Part shown: in pieces, positions 19,339 through 29,807 of the stretch | Layout: each line of letters opens with the position of its first letter | Numbering within the stretch: the first letter of the stretch is position 1 | DNA from: Mesorhizobium sp. L-2-11 | Lineage (GTDB): Bacteria > Pseudomonadota > Alphaproteobacteria > Rhizobiales > Rhizobiaceae | Length of the DNA stretch: 64,000 nucleotides | Assembly (NCBI RefSeq): GCF_016756595.1 | Contig: NZ_AP023257.1 | Location: 682,001-746,000, forward strand | Reading direction: 5' to 3' | Program-made: the position numbers and the translations under genes | The notes under the pieces: model-generated | Told to the model about the DNA's origin: nothing | The model's input: the letters and a program-made list of their open reading frames with translations, nothing else | Databases searched by the model: none

Positions 19339-20479
19339 AGCGCAAAACCTGCGCGCGCTGATCGACCGCGAGGCGCGGCGCGCCGGTTTCGATGCCGTGG
19401 CCGTCACCACGCCCGATGCCATCCCGCAGGCGCCGGCCCGTCTTGCCGCCTTCGTCGCCGACGGCTTCCACGGCTCGATGGGCTGGATCGCCGAGATGCT
19501 GGAGCGCCGCGGCGAGCCGACGGCGCTTTGGCCCGAAGTGCGCTCGATCATCGTGCTGGCCATGAACTACGGGCCGGACCACGACCCGCGTGCGGTGGTG
19601 GGCAAGCGCGACCGCGGCGCGATCTCCGTCTATGCGCAAAACCGCGATTATCACGACGTGATCAAAGGCCGGCTGAAAGAGATCGCCGGCAAGATCGTGG
19701 CGCACTCGGGGAGCGACGTAAAAGTGTTCATCGACACCGCCCCTGTGATGGAAAAGCCGCTGGCAGAAGCTGCCGGCCTCGGCTGGCAGGGCAAGCACAC
19801 CAATCTGGTCAGCCGCGAGCACGGCTCCTGGCTGTTCCTCGGCACCATCTTCACGACGGCCGAGCTTGCACCCGATACGCCCGAGGACGACCATTGCGGC
19901 TCGTGCCGCGCCTGTCTCGACGTCTGCCCGACCGACGCCTTTCCGGCGCCCTACCGGCTCGATGCGCGACGCTGCATCTCCTATCTCACCATCGAGAACA
20001 AGGGGCCGATCCCGCACGCGTTCCGCGAAAAAATCGGCAACCGCATCTATGGCTGCGACGATTGCCTGGCCGCCTGCCCATGGAACAAGTTTGCCCGGGC
20101 GGCGTCCGAGGCAAAGCTCGTCGCCCGCGCCGACCTGCGCGAGCCGCCGCTCGCCGAACTGTTGGCGCTCGACGATGCTGCTTTCCGGTCGTTGTTTAGC
20201 GGTTCTCCGGTCAAGCGCATCGGTCGGGACCGCTTTGTCCGCAATGTGCTGATCGCCGCCGGCAATTCCGGCGAACCCTCGCTCGCCAACGCCGTGCGTG
20301 CGCTGCTCGGCGACGCCTCGTCGCTGGTGCGCGGCGCGGCGGTATGGGCGCTGTCACGGCTTGTGCCGGCTTCGGAATTTGCCGAATGTGCCAGCGCTGC
20401 GGTGGAGGCAGAAGGCGACGAGGCGGTGCGACGCGAATGGCGCCTGGCGCTGGCAAATCAAATCGAGGCGCATGCATGA
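19319..20479 (+). CDS. queG: Epoxyqueuosine reductase QueG
   Basis: Last enzyme of queuosine synthesis (386 aa): it reduces epoxyqueuosine to queuosine in tRNA using cobalamin and two [4Fe-4S] clusters. Both cluster motifs are visible: [16 protein letters not shown] and [13 protein letters not shown]. The N-terminal half holds the cobalamin domain ([17 protein letters not shown], with the following [11 protein letters not shown] that contributes the catalytic Asp). A HEAT-like C-terminal tail contacts tRNA. The ATG at 19319 lies inside the end of the GST gene. Confidence 0.96.
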   Translation: MRTSISRAQNLRALIDREARRAGFDAVAVTTPDAIPQAPARLAAFVADGFHGSMGWIAEMLERRGEPTALWPEVRSIIVLAMNYGPDHDPRAVVGKRDRGAISVYAQNRDYHDVIKGRLKEIAGKIVAHSGSDVKVFIDTAPVMEKPLAEAAGLGWQGKHTNLVSREHGSWLFLGTIFTTAELAPDTPEDDHCGSCRACLDVCPTDAFPAPYRLDARRCISYLTIENKGPIPHAFREKIGNRIYGCDDCLAACPWNKFARAASEAKLVARADLREPPLAELLALDDAAFRSLFSGSPVKRIGRDRFVRNVLIAAGNSGEPSLANAVRALLGDASSLVRGAAVWALSRLVPASEFAECASAAVEAEGDEAVRREWRLALANQIEAHA

Positions 20480-21381
20480 GCGAGAAGCGGATCTTCATTT
20501 TCGGCGCCGGCTATTCGGGCAAGGCATTTACCCGCGCCAGCAAGGATGCCGGCACGATCCTTGGCACGACACGCGCGCCCGAAAAATTCGAAGCGCTGCG
20601 GCAGGCCGGAATCCAGCCGCTGCTTTTCGATGGCGCGCTGACGCTTGAAATCAGCGACGCGCTCGAGACAACGACCCACCTCGTCGTCTCGGTGGCGCCG
20701 GACGAGGCCGGCGACCCGGTGCTGAATGCGGCGCGCGGGACGATCGCGGCGAAGATGCCGGCGCTCGAATGGATCGCCTATCTCTCCACCGTCGGCGTCT
20801 ACGGCGACCATGGCGGCGGCTGGGTCGACGAAACCGCCGAATGCCGGCCGGTGTCGAAGCGCTCGATGATGCGTGTCGCCGCCGAGCAGGACTGGCTGAA
20901 GCTGGGTCGCGACATCGGCCGGCCGGTGGCGATCCTGCGGCTTTCCGGCATTTACGGGCCGGGCCGCAATGCCCTGGTCAATCTGGAAAACGGCACCGCG
21001 CGGCGGCTGATCAAGCCCGGCCAGGTGTTCAACCGCATCCATTGCGATGACATTGCGGGGGCGCTTTGGCATCTGCTCAAGGACAACAGCGGCGGCATCT
21101 TCAACGTCACCGACGACCTGCCGGCGCCGCCGCAGGACGTCGTCACCTATGCAGCAGGGCTGATGGGCATCACCCCGCCACCGGAAATTCCCTTCGAGAA
21201 AGCCCAACTTTCGCCGATGGCGCGGTCCTTCTATGGCGAGAACAAGCGTGTCGCCAACACGGCGATCAAGGCGGCCGGCTATCGCCTCCGCTTTCCCGAC
21301 TTCCGCAGGGCATTCGACCATATGTGGGCTGAGGGAAACTGGCGCGACGGCGAGGCGCGCAGCCCGATGAAGCGGTCGTGA
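20476..21381 (+). CDS. SDR family NAD(P)-binding oxidoreductase, YeeZ-like
   Basis: Extended-type short-chain dehydrogenase/reductase (301 aa). The dinucleotide motif is [15 protein letters not shown] at the N-terminus. STVGVYGD holds the usual Ser/Tyr region, and [17 protein letters not shown] is typical of the YeeZ group. The catalytic YxxxK is not clear, so it may be an epimerase-like protein with a changed site. The ATGA overlap with queG shows translational coupling. Its substrate is unknown. Confidence 0.85.
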   Translation: MSEKRIFIFGAGYSGKAFTRASKDAGTILGTTRAPEKFEALRQAGIQPLLFDGALTLEISDALETTTHLVVSVAPDEAGDPVLNAARGTIAAKMPALEWIAYLSTVGVYGDHGGGWVDETAECRPVSKRSMMRVAAEQDWLKLGRDIGRPVAILRLSGIYGPGRNALVNLENGTARRLIKPGQVFNRIHCDDIAGALWHLLKDNSGGIFNVTDDLPAPPQDVVTYAAGLMGITPPPEIPFEKAQLSPMARSFYGENKRVANTAIKAAGYRLRFPDFRRAFDHMWAEGNWRDGEARSPMKRS

Positions 21382-21441
21382 TCGAAATCGCGCGCCGGGC
21401 GTGATATGATGCGAGTTAATTTCGCAGAGGGGTTCTGCCAC

Positions 21442-22545
21442 ATGAAAACATTGACGCGAGCATTGCCCGGCAGAAGGCTGTTGCTGACAGCAGCGCTCGC
21501 CGTTCTCGCCATTACCGGGCTTGCAGCGCGACCTGCGGCGGCCGAGGAGCTGGCAAAAAACCTGTTCGGCGCAAAAAAACTGCCGGCCGTGGCTGCGCCG
21601 CAGTCGATCGGTTTTTATTCCAAGGGCTGCTTTGCCGGCGGTGTCGCCATACCCCTGAACGGCCCGAAATGGGAGGTGATGCGGCCTTCGCGCAACCGCC
21701 GCTGGGGCCATCCGACGATGATCGCGCTGATCGAGAAACTGTCGCGCGACGCCGCGGCCGATGGCTGGCCCGGCCTTTTGGTCGGCGACATTTCGCAGCC
21801 GCGCGGCGGCCCGATGCTGACCGGCCATGCCTCGCACCAGATCGGCCTCGACGCCGACATCTGGCTGACGCCAATGCCCGACCGCAAGCTTACGCTCGAG
21901 CAGCGCGAAAACATGAGCGCCACCTTGCTTGTCGACGAAAAGACCCATTTGGTGAAAGATGCGCTCTGGGCACCGGCGCATACGCGGCTGCTGAAGCGCG
22001 CGGCAAGCTATGCCGAAGTCGAGCGGATCCTGGTCAATCCCGGCATCAAGAAGAAGCTCTGCGACACGGTGAAAGGCGACCGTGGATGGCTGCGCAAGGT
22101 CAGGCCGTTCTGGGGCCACGACTATCACTTCCACATCCGCATCGGCTGCCAGCCCGGCTCGCCCAAATGCAAGGCGCAGGAAAACACGGCGCCGGGCGAC
22201 GGCTGCGACCAGTCGCTGGCATGGTGGTTCACCGAGGAGCCGTGGCGCCCCAACAAGAACCCGGACAGGCCGAAAGCGCGCGACCTGATGACGATGGCGA
22301 GCCTGCCCGCAGCATGCCAGGCCGTGCTCGACGGGCCAGATCCGGCTTCGGCGGAGGCGGTCACCTATTATGGCGACTATTATGGCGACGGCGTGCCGGT
22401 CGCGGTTGCACCCGTTCTCACGAAGGCTCCGTCGCCGGCGCGGGCATCGGCAAGCGCCGCGGCAGCGCTGCCGGCCGCGGCCAACGCCTTCGCGGCAACG
22501 CCGGAGATCGGCATTCCGCTGCCGCGACCCCGACCAGGGGGCTGA
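21442..22545 (+). CDS. mepA: Penicillin-insensitive murein endopeptidase MepA
   Basis: Periplasmic LAS-type metallopeptidase that cleaves D-Ala-mDAP cross-links in peptidoglycan (367 aa). A signal peptide (MKTLTRALPGRRLLLTAAL, ending ARPAAAEE) precedes the catalytic domain. Zinc-binding features are seen in TGHASHQIGLDADIW and WGHDYHFHIRIGC. Several Cys that pair in E. coli MepA are present. The C-terminus carries about 70 extra low-complexity residues (Ala/Pro-rich, ending PRPRPGG), absent in E. coli. The ATG at 21442 follows AGAGGGG; a frame starting 12 codons earlier lacks this. Confidence 0.94.
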   Translation: MKTLTRALPGRRLLLTAALAVLAITGLAARPAAAEELAKNLFGAKKLPAVAAPQSIGFYSKGCFAGGVAIPLNGPKWEVMRPSRNRRWGHPTMIALIEKLSRDAAADGWPGLLVGDISQPRGGPMLTGHASHQIGLDADIWLTPMPDRKLTLEQRENMSATLLVDEKTHLVKDALWAPAHTRLLKRAASYAEVERILVNPGIKKKLCDTVKGDRGWLRKVRPFWGHDYHFHIRIGCQPGSPKCKAQENTAPGDGCDQSLAWWFTEEPWRPNKNPDRPKARDLMTMASLPAACQAVLDGPDPASAEAVTYYGDYYGDGVPVAVAPVLTKAPSPARASASAAAALPAAANAFAATPEIGIPLPRPRPGG

Positions 22546-22567
22546 GGCCGACCAACTGTAGACGTCG

Positions 22568-22749
22568 GCGCCGCCCCTCATTGCCCTGCCGGGCATTTCT
22601 CCCCGTATAGTGACGGGGAGAAAGGGCTGGCCGCAGCCTCGGCACCCCTTCTTTGAACGCCGGCAATTGGCGAAACCGTCGATGACAGCGCCCCTCTCCC
22701 CGTCACTATACGGGGAGAGGATGCCGGCAGGCAGGTGAGGGGCAGCGCC
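22568..22749. repeat. Palindromic mosaic element, family A, copy 2
   Basis: Same architecture as copy 1: inverted outer arms GCGCCGCCCCTCATTGCC / GGTGAGGGGCAGCGCC, two inner arms with CTCCCCGTCACTATACGGGGAG, and the central TTGGCGAAACCGTCGATGAC. It lies between mepA and glk, both on the plus strand. Confidence 0.85.
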
Positions 22750-22824
22750 AGCGCTGAAGCGACTTTCCCTTTCCCGGGTCATGCGCTAGTCAACAAAAGA
22801 ACGGCAACCGGGACGGACGAGAGC

Positions 22825-23844
22825 ATGCCAGGCGACGACGACACAGTGCTGCAGTTTCCGGTCCTGATCGGCGACATTGGCGGCACCAATGCGCGCTTTT
22901 CAATGGTGCTCGACGCGAATTCGGAACCAACCGAACCGCAGATCGTCCAGACCGCCAATTTCAGCACCATCGACGCGGCGATCCAGGCGGCGGTGCTCGA
23001 CCGCTCGTCGGTGCGGCCCAACTCCGCGGTGCTGGCGGTGGCCGGCCCGGTCGACAGCGACGAGATCCCGCTCACCAACTGCCCGTGGGTCGTCAAGCCG
23101 AAAAAAATGTTTGCCAGCCTCGGCCTCGGCGACGTCGTGGTGCTCAATGATTTCGAGGCGCAGGCGCTGGCCGTCGTGGCGCTCGGCGAAGAGCATATGG
23201 AAAAGATCGGCGGCGATGCGCCGGAACCCAATGCCGGGCGCGTGGTGCTCGGTCCCGGGACCGGGCTTGGCGTCGCCGGCCTGGTCCACGCGCTGAACCA
23301 CTGGATACCGGTGCCCGGCGAGGGCGGGCACATGGATATCGGCCCGCGCTCGCCGCGCGATTTCCAGGTGTTTGCGCATATCGAGAAGCTCGAGGGCAGA
23401 ATTTCCGGCGAACAGATCCTGTCCGGACGCGGCCTGGTCAATGCCTACCGGGCGGTGGCGAGGGCGGACGGCAAGCCGGCGCCGTTCACCACGCCGGCCG
23501 AGGTCACCGCCGCGGCGCTGGCGAAGTCGGATCCGGTGGCCGAGGAAGCGCTGTCGCTGTTCGTCACCTGCCTGGGGCGTACCGCCGGCGACCTTGCGCT
23601 GGTGTTCATGAGCCGCGGCGGCGTCTTCCTCACCGGCGGCATCGCGCAGAAAATCCTGCCGGCGCTGAAGACGGGCAATTTCCGCGCCGCCTTCGAGGAC
23701 AAGGCGCCGCACAGCGAGCTGATGCGCACCATGCCGGTCTATGTGATCACCCATCCGCTGGCAGCGCTTTCCGGGCTTGCCGCCTATGCCAGAAACCCGT
23801 CGCTGTTCGGCGTCCAGACCGCGGGGCGGCGCTGGCGGGCCTGA
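22825..23844 (+). CDS. glk: Glucokinase
   Basis: ATP-dependent glucose kinase of the proteobacterial Glk family (339 aa), feeding the Entner-Doudoroff route used by rhizobia. Motifs in order: phosphate-1 [36 protein letters not shown] and the Glu-containing sugar loop [12 protein letters not shown]. The ATG at 22825 ([10 protein letters not shown]) follows GGACGGACGAGAG; a longer frame would run into the repeat upstream and is unlikely. Confidence 0.95.
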   Translation: MPGDDDTVLQFPVLIGDIGGTNARFSMVLDANSEPTEPQIVQTANFSTIDAAIQAAVLDRSSVRPNSAVLAVAGPVDSDEIPLTNCPWVVKPKKMFASLGLGDVVVLNDFEAQALAVVALGEEHMEKIGGDAPEPNAGRVVLGPGTGLGVAGLVHALNHWIPVPGEGGHMDIGPRSPRDFQVFAHIEKLEGRISGEQILSGRGLVNAYRAVARADGKPAPFTTPAEVTAAALAKSDPVAEEALSLFVTCLGRTAGDLALVFMSRGGVFLTGGIAQKILPALKTGNFRAAFEDKAPHSELMRTMPVYVITHPLAALSGLAAYARNPSLFGVQTAGRRWRA

Positions 23845-23956
23845 CCGACGAAGTTTTTGCCCGCCTTTGCATAGGCAAGCGGCCACCGGGGCGCTAAGAG
23901 GATGCCGAATTAACCCGGCCACGGAGCCGGACCGACATCACGGAAACGACCCCGAC

Positions 23957-25879
23957 TTGAACCAGTCGCCAAACCAGCAAGCGCCAAACCAGCAAGCCAA
24001 AGCCCGGCCCGGCGAGATCGTGGCGGTGATCCGCCGCATCCTCGCCGAGAACGGCCGCGACTATCGCTGGTATTATGTTCTGGCCGTTCTGTGCCTGGTG
24101 ATGGTTGCGGCCACGACCGCCTTCACCGCCTGGATCATGAAGGATGTCGTCGATCAGATATTTTACCAGCAGCGCGGCGATCTCATCGCGCTGATCTGCT
24201 TGTTGATCCTGGGCGCCTTCATGCTGCGCGGGCTGGCCACCTACGGCCAGGCGGTGACGCTGGCCAGGATCGGCAACAATCTGGTGGCGCGCTACCAGCG
24301 CCGCATCTTCGCTCATCTGATGAAGCTCGGCATCGGTTTCTTCAACGACACGCGCTCGGGACGGCTGGCCGCCCAGATCAACGAGAACGTCAACGGCATC
24401 CGCGACCTGCTTTCGATGACGCTGACATCCTTGGCACGCGACGCCGTGTCGCTGATCGCGCTGATCGGCGTCATGATCTGGCAGGATCCGATGCTGTCGC
24501 TGATGTCGCTGCTGGTCGGGCCGCCGCTGATCTACACCGTCGTCTATCTGACCCGCAGGATAAGGCGCGCCACGCGCGAAGCCGTGCAGATCAACGCGCG
24601 GCTGATCGGCGCCATGCAGGAAGCAACGCAAGGCATCGCCATCGTCAGGGCGTTTACGCTCGAGGACGAGCTGTCGCGCCGCATCGGCGATCTTGTCGCC
24701 GGCGCCGAGCAGCGGGCCAACCGCATCGCTCGCGTCTCGGAACGCCTATCGCCGATCTCCGACATGCTGGCCGGTTTCGCCGTCGCCGGCGTCATCGCCT
24801 ATTCCGGCTACCGGGCAGCCGTCGGCGGCCAGCCGCCCGGTGCGGTCTTTTCCTTCATCACCGCACTGCTGCTTGCCTACGACCCGGCCCGGCGGCTGGC
24901 GCGCATGCAGGTCGGCATGGAACGGGCGCTGGTCAATGCGCGCATGATCTACGAGTTGCTCGACCTCGAGCCGAAGCAGGGCGACGCGCCCGGAGCGGCC
25001 GAAGCGAAGATCACCCGCGGCGAGGTGCGCTTCAACAATGTGTCGTTCGGCTATGTCGCCGACGCTCCGGTGCTGCAGGATCTCAGCTTCGTTGCCGCCG
25101 CCGGCAAGATGACGGCCATCGTCGGCGCCTCGGGCGCCGGCAAGTCGACGCTGGTGGCGCTGCTGCAGCGTTTCCACGATGTCGACGCGGGCAGCATCGA
25201 GGTCGACGGCCAGGACATTTCGAAGGTCACCAAGCAGTCGCTGCGCCGCTCCATCGCCTATGTCTCGCAGCAGCCCTATCTGTTCGAAGGCAGCATTCGC
25301 GACAACATCCGCTACGGGCGGCTGAGCGCCAGCGACGCCGAGATCGAGCTGGCCGCGCAACAGGCCGAGGCTGATGGCTTCATCCGCCAGCAGCCGCAGG
25401 GCTATGATACTCCTGTCGGCGAAGGCGGCCTGACGCTGTCGGGCGGCCAGCGCCAGCGCCTGTCGATCGCCCGCGCCATCGTGCGGCAGGCGCCGATCCT
25501 TTTGCTCGACGAGGCGACCTCGGCACTCGACAACGAAGCGGAAGCGCGCGTCCAGCAGGCGCTGACCCAAATCATGGCGGGGCGCACGACCATCGTCATT
25601 GCGCACCGGCTGTCGACCGTGGTCAATGCCGATCATATCATCGTGCTGGAACAGGGCCGGCTGGTCGAGCAGGGCACACATGCCGCGCTGATGGCCGACC
25701 CGCACAGCGTCTATGCCCGGTTCCACCGGGTGCAGGGCAACAAGGGGTTGGGGCTTGTCGATGACGACAAGGGGCTGGGACTTGTCGATGACGACAAGGG
25801 GCTGAGACTTGTCGACGACGGCAAGCCAATCCAAACTCCGGGGCAACGCGCGAAGAAGGCGGTCGGGAGAAATTTATGA
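23957..25879 (+). CDS. ABC transporter, fused permease/ATPase (MsbA-like exporter)
   Basis: Half-size ABC exporter (about 640 aa): an N-terminal six-helix membrane domain (residues about 30-320) and a C-terminal ATPase. The ATPase has Walker [10 protein letters not shown], the signature [14 protein letters not shown] and Walker [13 protein letters not shown]. It resembles MsbA-type lipid or multidrug exporters; the cargo is not predictable. No ATG exists before the first helix. TTG at 23957 is the earliest start outside glk, and GTG codons at 24019 and 24025 are alternatives, so the N-terminus is uncertain. Near the C-terminus three 9-residue tandem repeats are added (see 25742-25822). Its stop overlaps the dapB ATG. 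Confidence 0.88.
   Translation: MNQSPNQQAPNQQAKARPGEIVAVIRRILAENGRDYRWYYVLAVLCLVMVAATTAFTAWIMKDVVDQIFYQQRGDLIALICLLILGAFMLRGLATYGQAVTLARIGNNLVARYQRRIFAHLMKLGIGFFNDTRSGRLAAQINENVNGIRDLLSMTLTSLARDAVSLIALIGVMIWQDPMLSLMSLLVGPPLIYTVVYLTRRIRRATREAVQINARLIGAMQEATQGIAIVRAFTLEDELSRRIGDLVAGAEQRANRIARVSERLSPISDMLAGFAVAGVIAYSGYRAAVGGQPPGAVFSFITALLLAYDPARRLARMQVGMERALVNARMIYELLDLEPKQGDAPGAAEAKITRGEVRFNNVSFGYVADAPVLQDLSFVAAAGKMTAIVGASGAGKSTLVALLQRFHDVDAGSIEVDGQDISKVTKQSLRRSIAYVSQQPYLFEGSIRDNIRYGRLSASDAEIELAAQQAEADGFIRQQPQGYDTPVGEGGLTLSGGQRQRLSIARAIVRQAPILLLDEATSALDNEAEARVQQALTQIMAGRTTIVIAHRLSTVVNADHIIVLEQGRLVEQGTHAALMADPHSVYARFHRVQGNKGLGLVDDDKGLGLVDDDKGLRLVDDGKPIQTPGQRAKKAVGRNL
25742..25822 (+). repeat. 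In-frame 27-bp tandem repeat (3 copies) in the ABC transporter C-terminus
   Basis: Three consecutive 27-bp units (25742-25768, 25769-25795, 25796-25822) encode [18 protein letters not shown] and KGLRLVDDG. They follow the end of the ATPase fold. Few differences separate the units, so the expansion is recent. The unit length keeps the frame, and copy number may vary among strains. Confidence 0.9.
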
Positions 25880-26712
25880 GCGGTACGGCCACAAACGACG
25901 TCAATGAAATGGGCCTGGTGGTGGTCGGCGCGGCCGGAAGGATGGGCCAGGCGCTGATCCGCGCCATCCACACCATTCCGGGCGCCCGCGTCGCCGGCGC
26001 GATCGAGCGGGCCGGCTCGCCGCATCTCGGCAAGGATGCCGGCGAACTGGCCGGCATCGGCACTATCGGCGTTGTGATCGGCGACGATCCGCTGCCGGCT
26101 TTCGCCAGGGCCGACGGCGTGCTCGATTTCACCAGCCCGGCGGCGACCGTCGAATTCGCCGGCTACGCGGCGCAGGCGCGCATCGCCCATGTCATCGGCA
26201 CCACCGGCTGCTCGGCGGACGACAATGCAAAGATAGCGGCGGCGGCGCGCCACGCGACGATCGTCAAATCAGGCAATATGAGCCTCGGCGTCAATCTGCT
26301 GGCGGTGCTGGTGGAGCAGGCGGCGCGCGCGCTCGATGCCGACGATTTCGATATCGAGATCCTTGAAATGCATCACCGGCACAAGGTCGACGCGCCGTCG
26401 GGCACGGCGCTGCTGCTCGGTGAAGCTGCCGCCGCTGGGCGCGGCATCACGCTTGAGGGCAACGATACGCGCGTGCGCGACGGCCATACCGGCGTGCGCA
26501 AGACCGGCGCGATCGGCTTCGCCACGCTGCGCGGCGGCTCGGTGGTCGGCGACCACAGTGTCGTGCTGGCCGGCACCGGCGAGCGCATCACGCTTGCCCA
26601 TCACGCCGAGGACCGGGCGATCTTCGCCCGCGGCGCGGTCAAGGCCGCACTGTGGGCGCGCGGCAGGAAGCCGGGTCTGTATTCGATGCGCGACGTGCTC
26701 GGACTCGCCTGA
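25876..26712 (+). CDS. dapB: 4-hydroxy-tetrahydrodipicolinate reductase
   Basis: NAD(P)H-dependent reductase of the lysine/diaminopimelate pathway (278 aa). The nucleotide-binding motif is [13 protein letters not shown], and the substrate and catalytic stretch is [15 protein letters not shown] with the His-His-Arg-His and Lys residues of the family. Other signs are TTGCSADD and [12 protein letters not shown]. The ATG at 25876 overlaps the preceding TGA. The dapB-gpmA order is common in Rhizobiales. Confidence 0.96.
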   Translation: MSGTATNDVNEMGLVVVGAAGRMGQALIRAIHTIPGARVAGAIERAGSPHLGKDAGELAGIGTIGVVIGDDPLPAFARADGVLDFTSPAATVEFAGYAAQARIAHVIGTTGCSADDNAKIAAAARHATIVKSGNMSLGVNLLAVLVEQAARALDADDFDIEILEMHHRHKVDAPSGTALLLGEAAAAGRGITLEGNDTRVRDGHTGVRKTGAIGFATLRGGSVVGDHSVVLAGTGERITLAHHAEDRAIFARGAVKAALWARGRKPGLYSMRDVLGLA

Positions 26713-26745
26713 GACGATCTGATCCACCAAACCGAAGGAGCAAAA

Positions 26746-27366
26746 ATGTCGGGAACTCTCGTGCTCGTGCGCCATGGCCAGAGCGAATGGAACCTGAAGA
26801 ACCTTTTCACCGGCTGGCGCGATGTCGACCTGACCGAACTGGGCCACGCCGAGGCCAGGGAGGCGGGCGCCAAGCTGAAGGCGCGCGGCATGAAATTCGA
26901 CATCGCCTTCACCTCGTCGCTGATCCGGGCGCAGAAGACCTGCCAGCACATTCTCGACGCCGTCGGCCAGAGCGATCTCGAGACTATCCGCGACCAGGCG
27001 CTGAACGAGCGCGACTATGGCGACCTCTCCGGCCTCAACAAGGACGACGCGCGCCAGAAATGGGGCGAGGAGCAGGTACATGTCTGGCGCCGCTCCTACG
27101 ACGTGCCGCCGCCCGGCGGCGAAAGCCTGAAGGACACCGGCGCGCGCGTCTGGCCCTATTATCTGCACGACCTGCAGCCGCATGTGCTGCGCGGCGGCAC
27201 AGTGCTGGTGGCGGCGCACGGCAATTCGCTGCGCGCGCTGATCATGGCGCTGGACGGCAAGTCGGGCGAGGAGATCGTCAGGCTTGAGCTCGGCACCGGC
27301 GTGCCGGTCATCTACAAGCTCAACGCCGATTCGACGGTGTCATCCAAGGAAGTGCTGGGGGGGTAA
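26746..27366 (+). CDS. gpmA: 2,3-bisphosphoglycerate-dependent phosphoglycerate mutase
   Basis: Glycolytic mutase interconverting 3- and 2-phosphoglycerate (206 aa, the shorter alphaproteobacterial form). The catalytic His lies in [18 protein letters not shown], the second His in [11 protein letters not shown], and the acid in [11 protein letters not shown]. It starts 33 bp after dapB behind GAAGGAGC. The phosphatase-like relative (PhoE/CobC) is unlikely given the full GpmA motifs. Confidence 0.95.
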   Translation: MSGTLVLVRHGQSEWNLKNLFTGWRDVDLTELGHAEAREAGAKLKARGMKFDIAFTSSLIRAQKTCQHILDAVGQSDLETIRDQALNERDYGDLSGLNKDDARQKWGEEQVHVWRRSYDVPPPGGESLKDTGARVWPYYLHDLQPHVLRGGTVLVAAHGNSLRALIMALDGKSGEEIVRLELGTGVPVIYKLNADSTVSSKEVLGG

Positions 27367-27399
27367 TCGAATCAGTTCGGGACCGATTTCTCGAAGTCG

Positions 27400-27579
27400 G
27401 CGCCGCCCCTCATTGCCCTGCCGGGCATTTCTCCCCGTATAGTGACGGAGAAAGGGCTGGACGCAACGTTGGCGGCTTTCATGCGGACGATGGTTGATTG
27501 GCGAAACCATCGATGACAGCGCCCTCTCCCCGTCACTATACGGGGAGAGGATGCCGGCAGGCAGGTGAGGGGCAGCGCC
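27400..27579. repeat. Palindromic mosaic element, family A, copy 3
   Basis: Copy of the family A element between gpmA and tRNA-Leu. It has the GCGCCGCCCCTCATTGCC / GGTGAGGGGCAGCGCC arms, inner CCCCGTATAGTGACGG and its inverted partner, and a centre with GATTGGCGAAACCATCGATGAC. The left inner arm lacks a few bases seen in copy 2. The rest of the 329-bp gap shows no gene. Confidence 0.85.
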
Positions 27580-27695
27580 AACGCCTCGAACAGCTAACGC
27601 TAGCACTGGCTGGAGGACGAAACCGGCAAGCGGTGCCTAGCCTCAAAAAAAGCGCGTTGACACTCACCCTTTGCCCGCCTAAAGAGCCCGCACCA

Positions 27696-27780
27696 GCCCA
27701 GATGGCGGAATTGGTAGACGCGCACGGTTCAGGTCCGTGTTCCGCAAGGAGTGGAGGTTCGAGTCCTCTTCTGGGCACCA
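27696..27780 (+). tRNA. tRNA-Leu (anticodon CAG)
   Basis: An 85-nt leucine tRNA with encoded CCA. The acceptor arms GCCCAGA and TCTGGGC pair. The anticodon stem CACGG/CCGTG encloses loop TTCAGGT, giving anticodon CAG, which reads CUG. A variable arm typical of class II tRNAs and the T-arm GAGGTTCGAGTCCTC follow. It reads CUG, a common leucine codon in GC-rich genomes. Confidence 0.97.
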
Positions 27781-28152
27781 ATCCCTTTGTAAGCTCTTGA
27801 TTTCCTGGAAACCTTAGGTTTCCCGGTCATCGGCTGCTACACAAAGGTGCTGTCGCTTTGCGAATGACCTCACCCAACAAGGCGTCCCAATACGCCCCCT
27901 GGTTCGTAAGGCGCATGCCCGCGAACGTCTTCAAAATTGGCGCCCGGCGGCCGCGTTGTCAGCATCTTCCCATACGGAATGTCATCGAGTAGCGTGCAGG
28001 GGCGGCATGTGACGGCGCTCTCTTTGGCGAATGCACTGCTGCACCTTCAGCAGTTGCCGTCAGACCATTGGGCTGCTGTCACAACCCGGTGCTTGCCGTG
28101 ACAGATTGTTCCCGTCCCGGTTCATTTTCAGCACCGAAGCGAGGGGGAAAGA
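27781..28152. other. Gene-free stretch after tRNA-Leu
   Basis: These 372 bp hold no convincing gene. A 17-base inverted repeat (27807-27823, arms GGAAACCT/AGGTTTCC) lies just past the tRNA, but its loop of one base and lack of a T tract make it a poor terminator. The 3' end carries the leader and GAGGGGGAAAG ribosome site of the binding-protein gene. No integrase or tRNA duplicate is present. Confidence 0.6.
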
Positions 28153-29118
28153 ATGCACAACCGATTGCGGCGGTGCCTGCGGAGAATGTCGCTGGCGGCA
28201 TTGACGATGCTGGCGGTCCCGGTCCACGCGGCTGATCTTGTCATTGCAATGCCGAACTGGCCGTCGGGCCAGGCGACGGCGAACATCCTCAAGGTCAGCC
28301 TGAAGCAACATTTCGGGCTCGATGCCGATGTGCGCGAGATGGGGACGCTTATTGCCTTTGCCGGCCTCGATTCCGGCGAGGTGGACATTCATCCCGAAAT
28401 CTGGCTGCCCAACCTGGACAATCTGGTGAAGAAGTATGTCGACGGCGCCGGCACGGTAGCCATCAGTCCCATCGGCGTGCCGGCATGGCAAGGCATTTGC
28501 GCTACCCGCGAAACGGCCGACAAATTTGACATTCGCGACATTTCGGACCTCACCGACCCGCGCAAGACCGCTGCGTTGGACACTGATCGGGACGGACGCG
28601 GAGAACTGTGGATTGGCGCCGAGGGCTGGTCCTCGACGGCTATCGAGCGTGTCCGCGCCAACAGCTATGGCTATGCCAAAACAATGACATTGCTGGAGAC
28701 GTCGGAGGATGTCGGAATGGCGGCTGTCGATGCCGCGGTCGCCACGGCTCAACCGATGGTGTTTGCCTGCTATGCGCCGCATCACGTGTTTGAACTGCAC
28801 GAAATTGTCCGGCTTGCCGAGCCGCCTTTTGACCCGGCAAAGTGGAAGATCGTGCTCCCTTCCGAGGACCCGCTCTGGGTCTCGAAGTCCAGCGCGCCGG
28901 TGTCATGGGACACCGCACATTTCCACATCGCTTATGCCACCTCATTGCGCAAAAAATATCCGAAGGTGGTCGCGTTCCTGGAAAAGGTCGACCTCAAGCC
29001 CGAGGACGCCACCAAGATGAGTTATGCGCTCCAGGTGGAGCGTCAGGATCCTTACGAGTACGCCAAACAATGGGTTGCCGCGCAGGGCGCTCGGGTGCAC
29101 GGGTGGGCAAATCCATGA
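28153..29118 (+). CDS. Glycine betaine/proline-type ABC substrate-binding protein (OpuAC/ProX-like), orphan
   Basis: Periplasmic binding protein (321 aa) of the OpuAC family, which captures quaternary amines such as glycine betaine or choline. The signal peptide (RRMSLAALTMLAVPVHAAD) precedes VIAMPNWPSGQATANIL and DIHPEIWLPNLDNLVKK. Aromatic residues that could cage a quaternary amine are scattered through it (PNW, EIWLPN, GAEGWSS). No ATPase or permease gene is nearby, so it must work with a transporter encoded elsewhere or act otherwise. Its stop overlaps the ATG of an L,D-transpeptidase, an unusual partner. Confidence 0.88.
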   Translation: MHNRLRRCLRRMSLAALTMLAVPVHAADLVIAMPNWPSGQATANILKVSLKQHFGLDADVREMGTLIAFAGLDSGEVDIHPEIWLPNLDNLVKKYVDGAGTVAISPIGVPAWQGICATRETADKFDIRDISDLTDPRKTAALDTDRDGRGELWIGAEGWSSTAIERVRANSYGYAKTMTLLETSEDVGMAAVDAAVATAQPMVFACYAPHHVFELHEIVRLAEPPFDPAKWKIVLPSEDPLWVSKSSAPVSWDTAHFHIAYATSLRKKYPKVVAFLEKVDLKPEDATKMSYALQVERQDPYEYAKQWVAAQGARVHGWANP

Positions 29119-29807
29119 CCGGAAAGCTGACGATCACGGGACGCGCCGCTCTCCAGCGGCGCTCCCTGACGGCAATTGTCGCGATAGCGCTCGGTCTTGT
29201 CGCGGTGGCGGCGCTGGCTGCTGGAACCCAGGTTTTCGATCCGAAAACTCGCAAATGGGTGGACTACGACCGCACCAAGGCGCGCAAATACTATGCCGCG
29301 CACAATCAACTGCCAGAGGCGTTTCGCCCGCAGATGGTCAAGTTCCGCACCGCGGAAGTGCCCGGCACGATCATCATCGATGGCAACCAGCATTTTCTCT
29401 ATCTTGTGCAGCCGGGTCAGCGCGCCATGCGCTACGGTATCGGCGTCGGCCGGGAAGGGTTTGGCTGGGCCGGCATCGTGCGCGTCGGCCGCATGGCGGA
29501 ATGGCCGACCTGGACGCCGCCGGCCGAAATGATCGCTCGTGATCCGAATGCGGTCAAACATGCGGGCGGCATGCCGGGAGGGCCTGACAACCCGCTCGGC
29601 GCCAGGGCGCTCTATCTGTATGAGCGCGACCAGGACACGATCTACCGGATACACGGCACGCCGGAGCCGTGGACGATCGGGCTCGACGTGTCATCAGGGT
29701 GTATCCGGATGAGGAACGACGACATCACCGACCTCGCATCCCGCGTCAAAGTTGGAGCCAAGGTCATCGTTCTCATGCAGGGGGCGGCACTTTACAAGGG
29801 TGTGTGA
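29115..29807 (+). CDS. L,D-transpeptidase (YkuD domain)
   Basis: Periplasmic cell-wall enzyme (230 aa) predicted to form 3-3 peptidoglycan cross-links or to attach proteins to the wall. The N-terminus has a signal/anchor helix (SLTAIVAIALGLVAVAALAAG). The YkuD active site is intact: H180 in YRIHGTPEPW and C196 in DVSSGCIRMR. ATGA overlap with the binding-protein gene shows coupling. The stop lies in the first unit of a short tandem repeat. Confidence 0.92.
   Translation: MTGKLTITGRAALQRRSLTAIVAIALGLVAVAALAAGTQVFDPKTRKWVDYDRTKARKYYAAHNQLPEAFRPQMVKFRTAEVPGTIIIDGNQHFLYLVQPGQRAMRYGIGVGREGFGWAGIVRVGRMAEWPTWTPPAEMIARDPNAVKHAGGMPGGPDNPLGARALYLYERDQDTIYRIHGTPEPWTIGLDVSSGCIRMRNDDITDLASRVKVGAKVIVLMQGAALYKGV

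Noticed and set aside
20458..22782. A 774-aa minus-strand open frame
   Set aside because: It lies opposite the SDR and mepA genes, both with intact motifs and start signals; the composition is typical of antisense translation of GC-rich genes.
27807..27823. Inverted repeat GGAAACCT-T-AGGTTTCC as a terminator
   Set aside because: The one-base loop cannot form a proper hairpin and no T tract follows.
27781..28152. A possible integration site or genomic island next to tRNA-Leu
   Set aside because: No integrase, no duplicated tRNA end and ordinary neighbouring genes. A possible 29-codon frame on the minus strand in this gap has no ribosome site.
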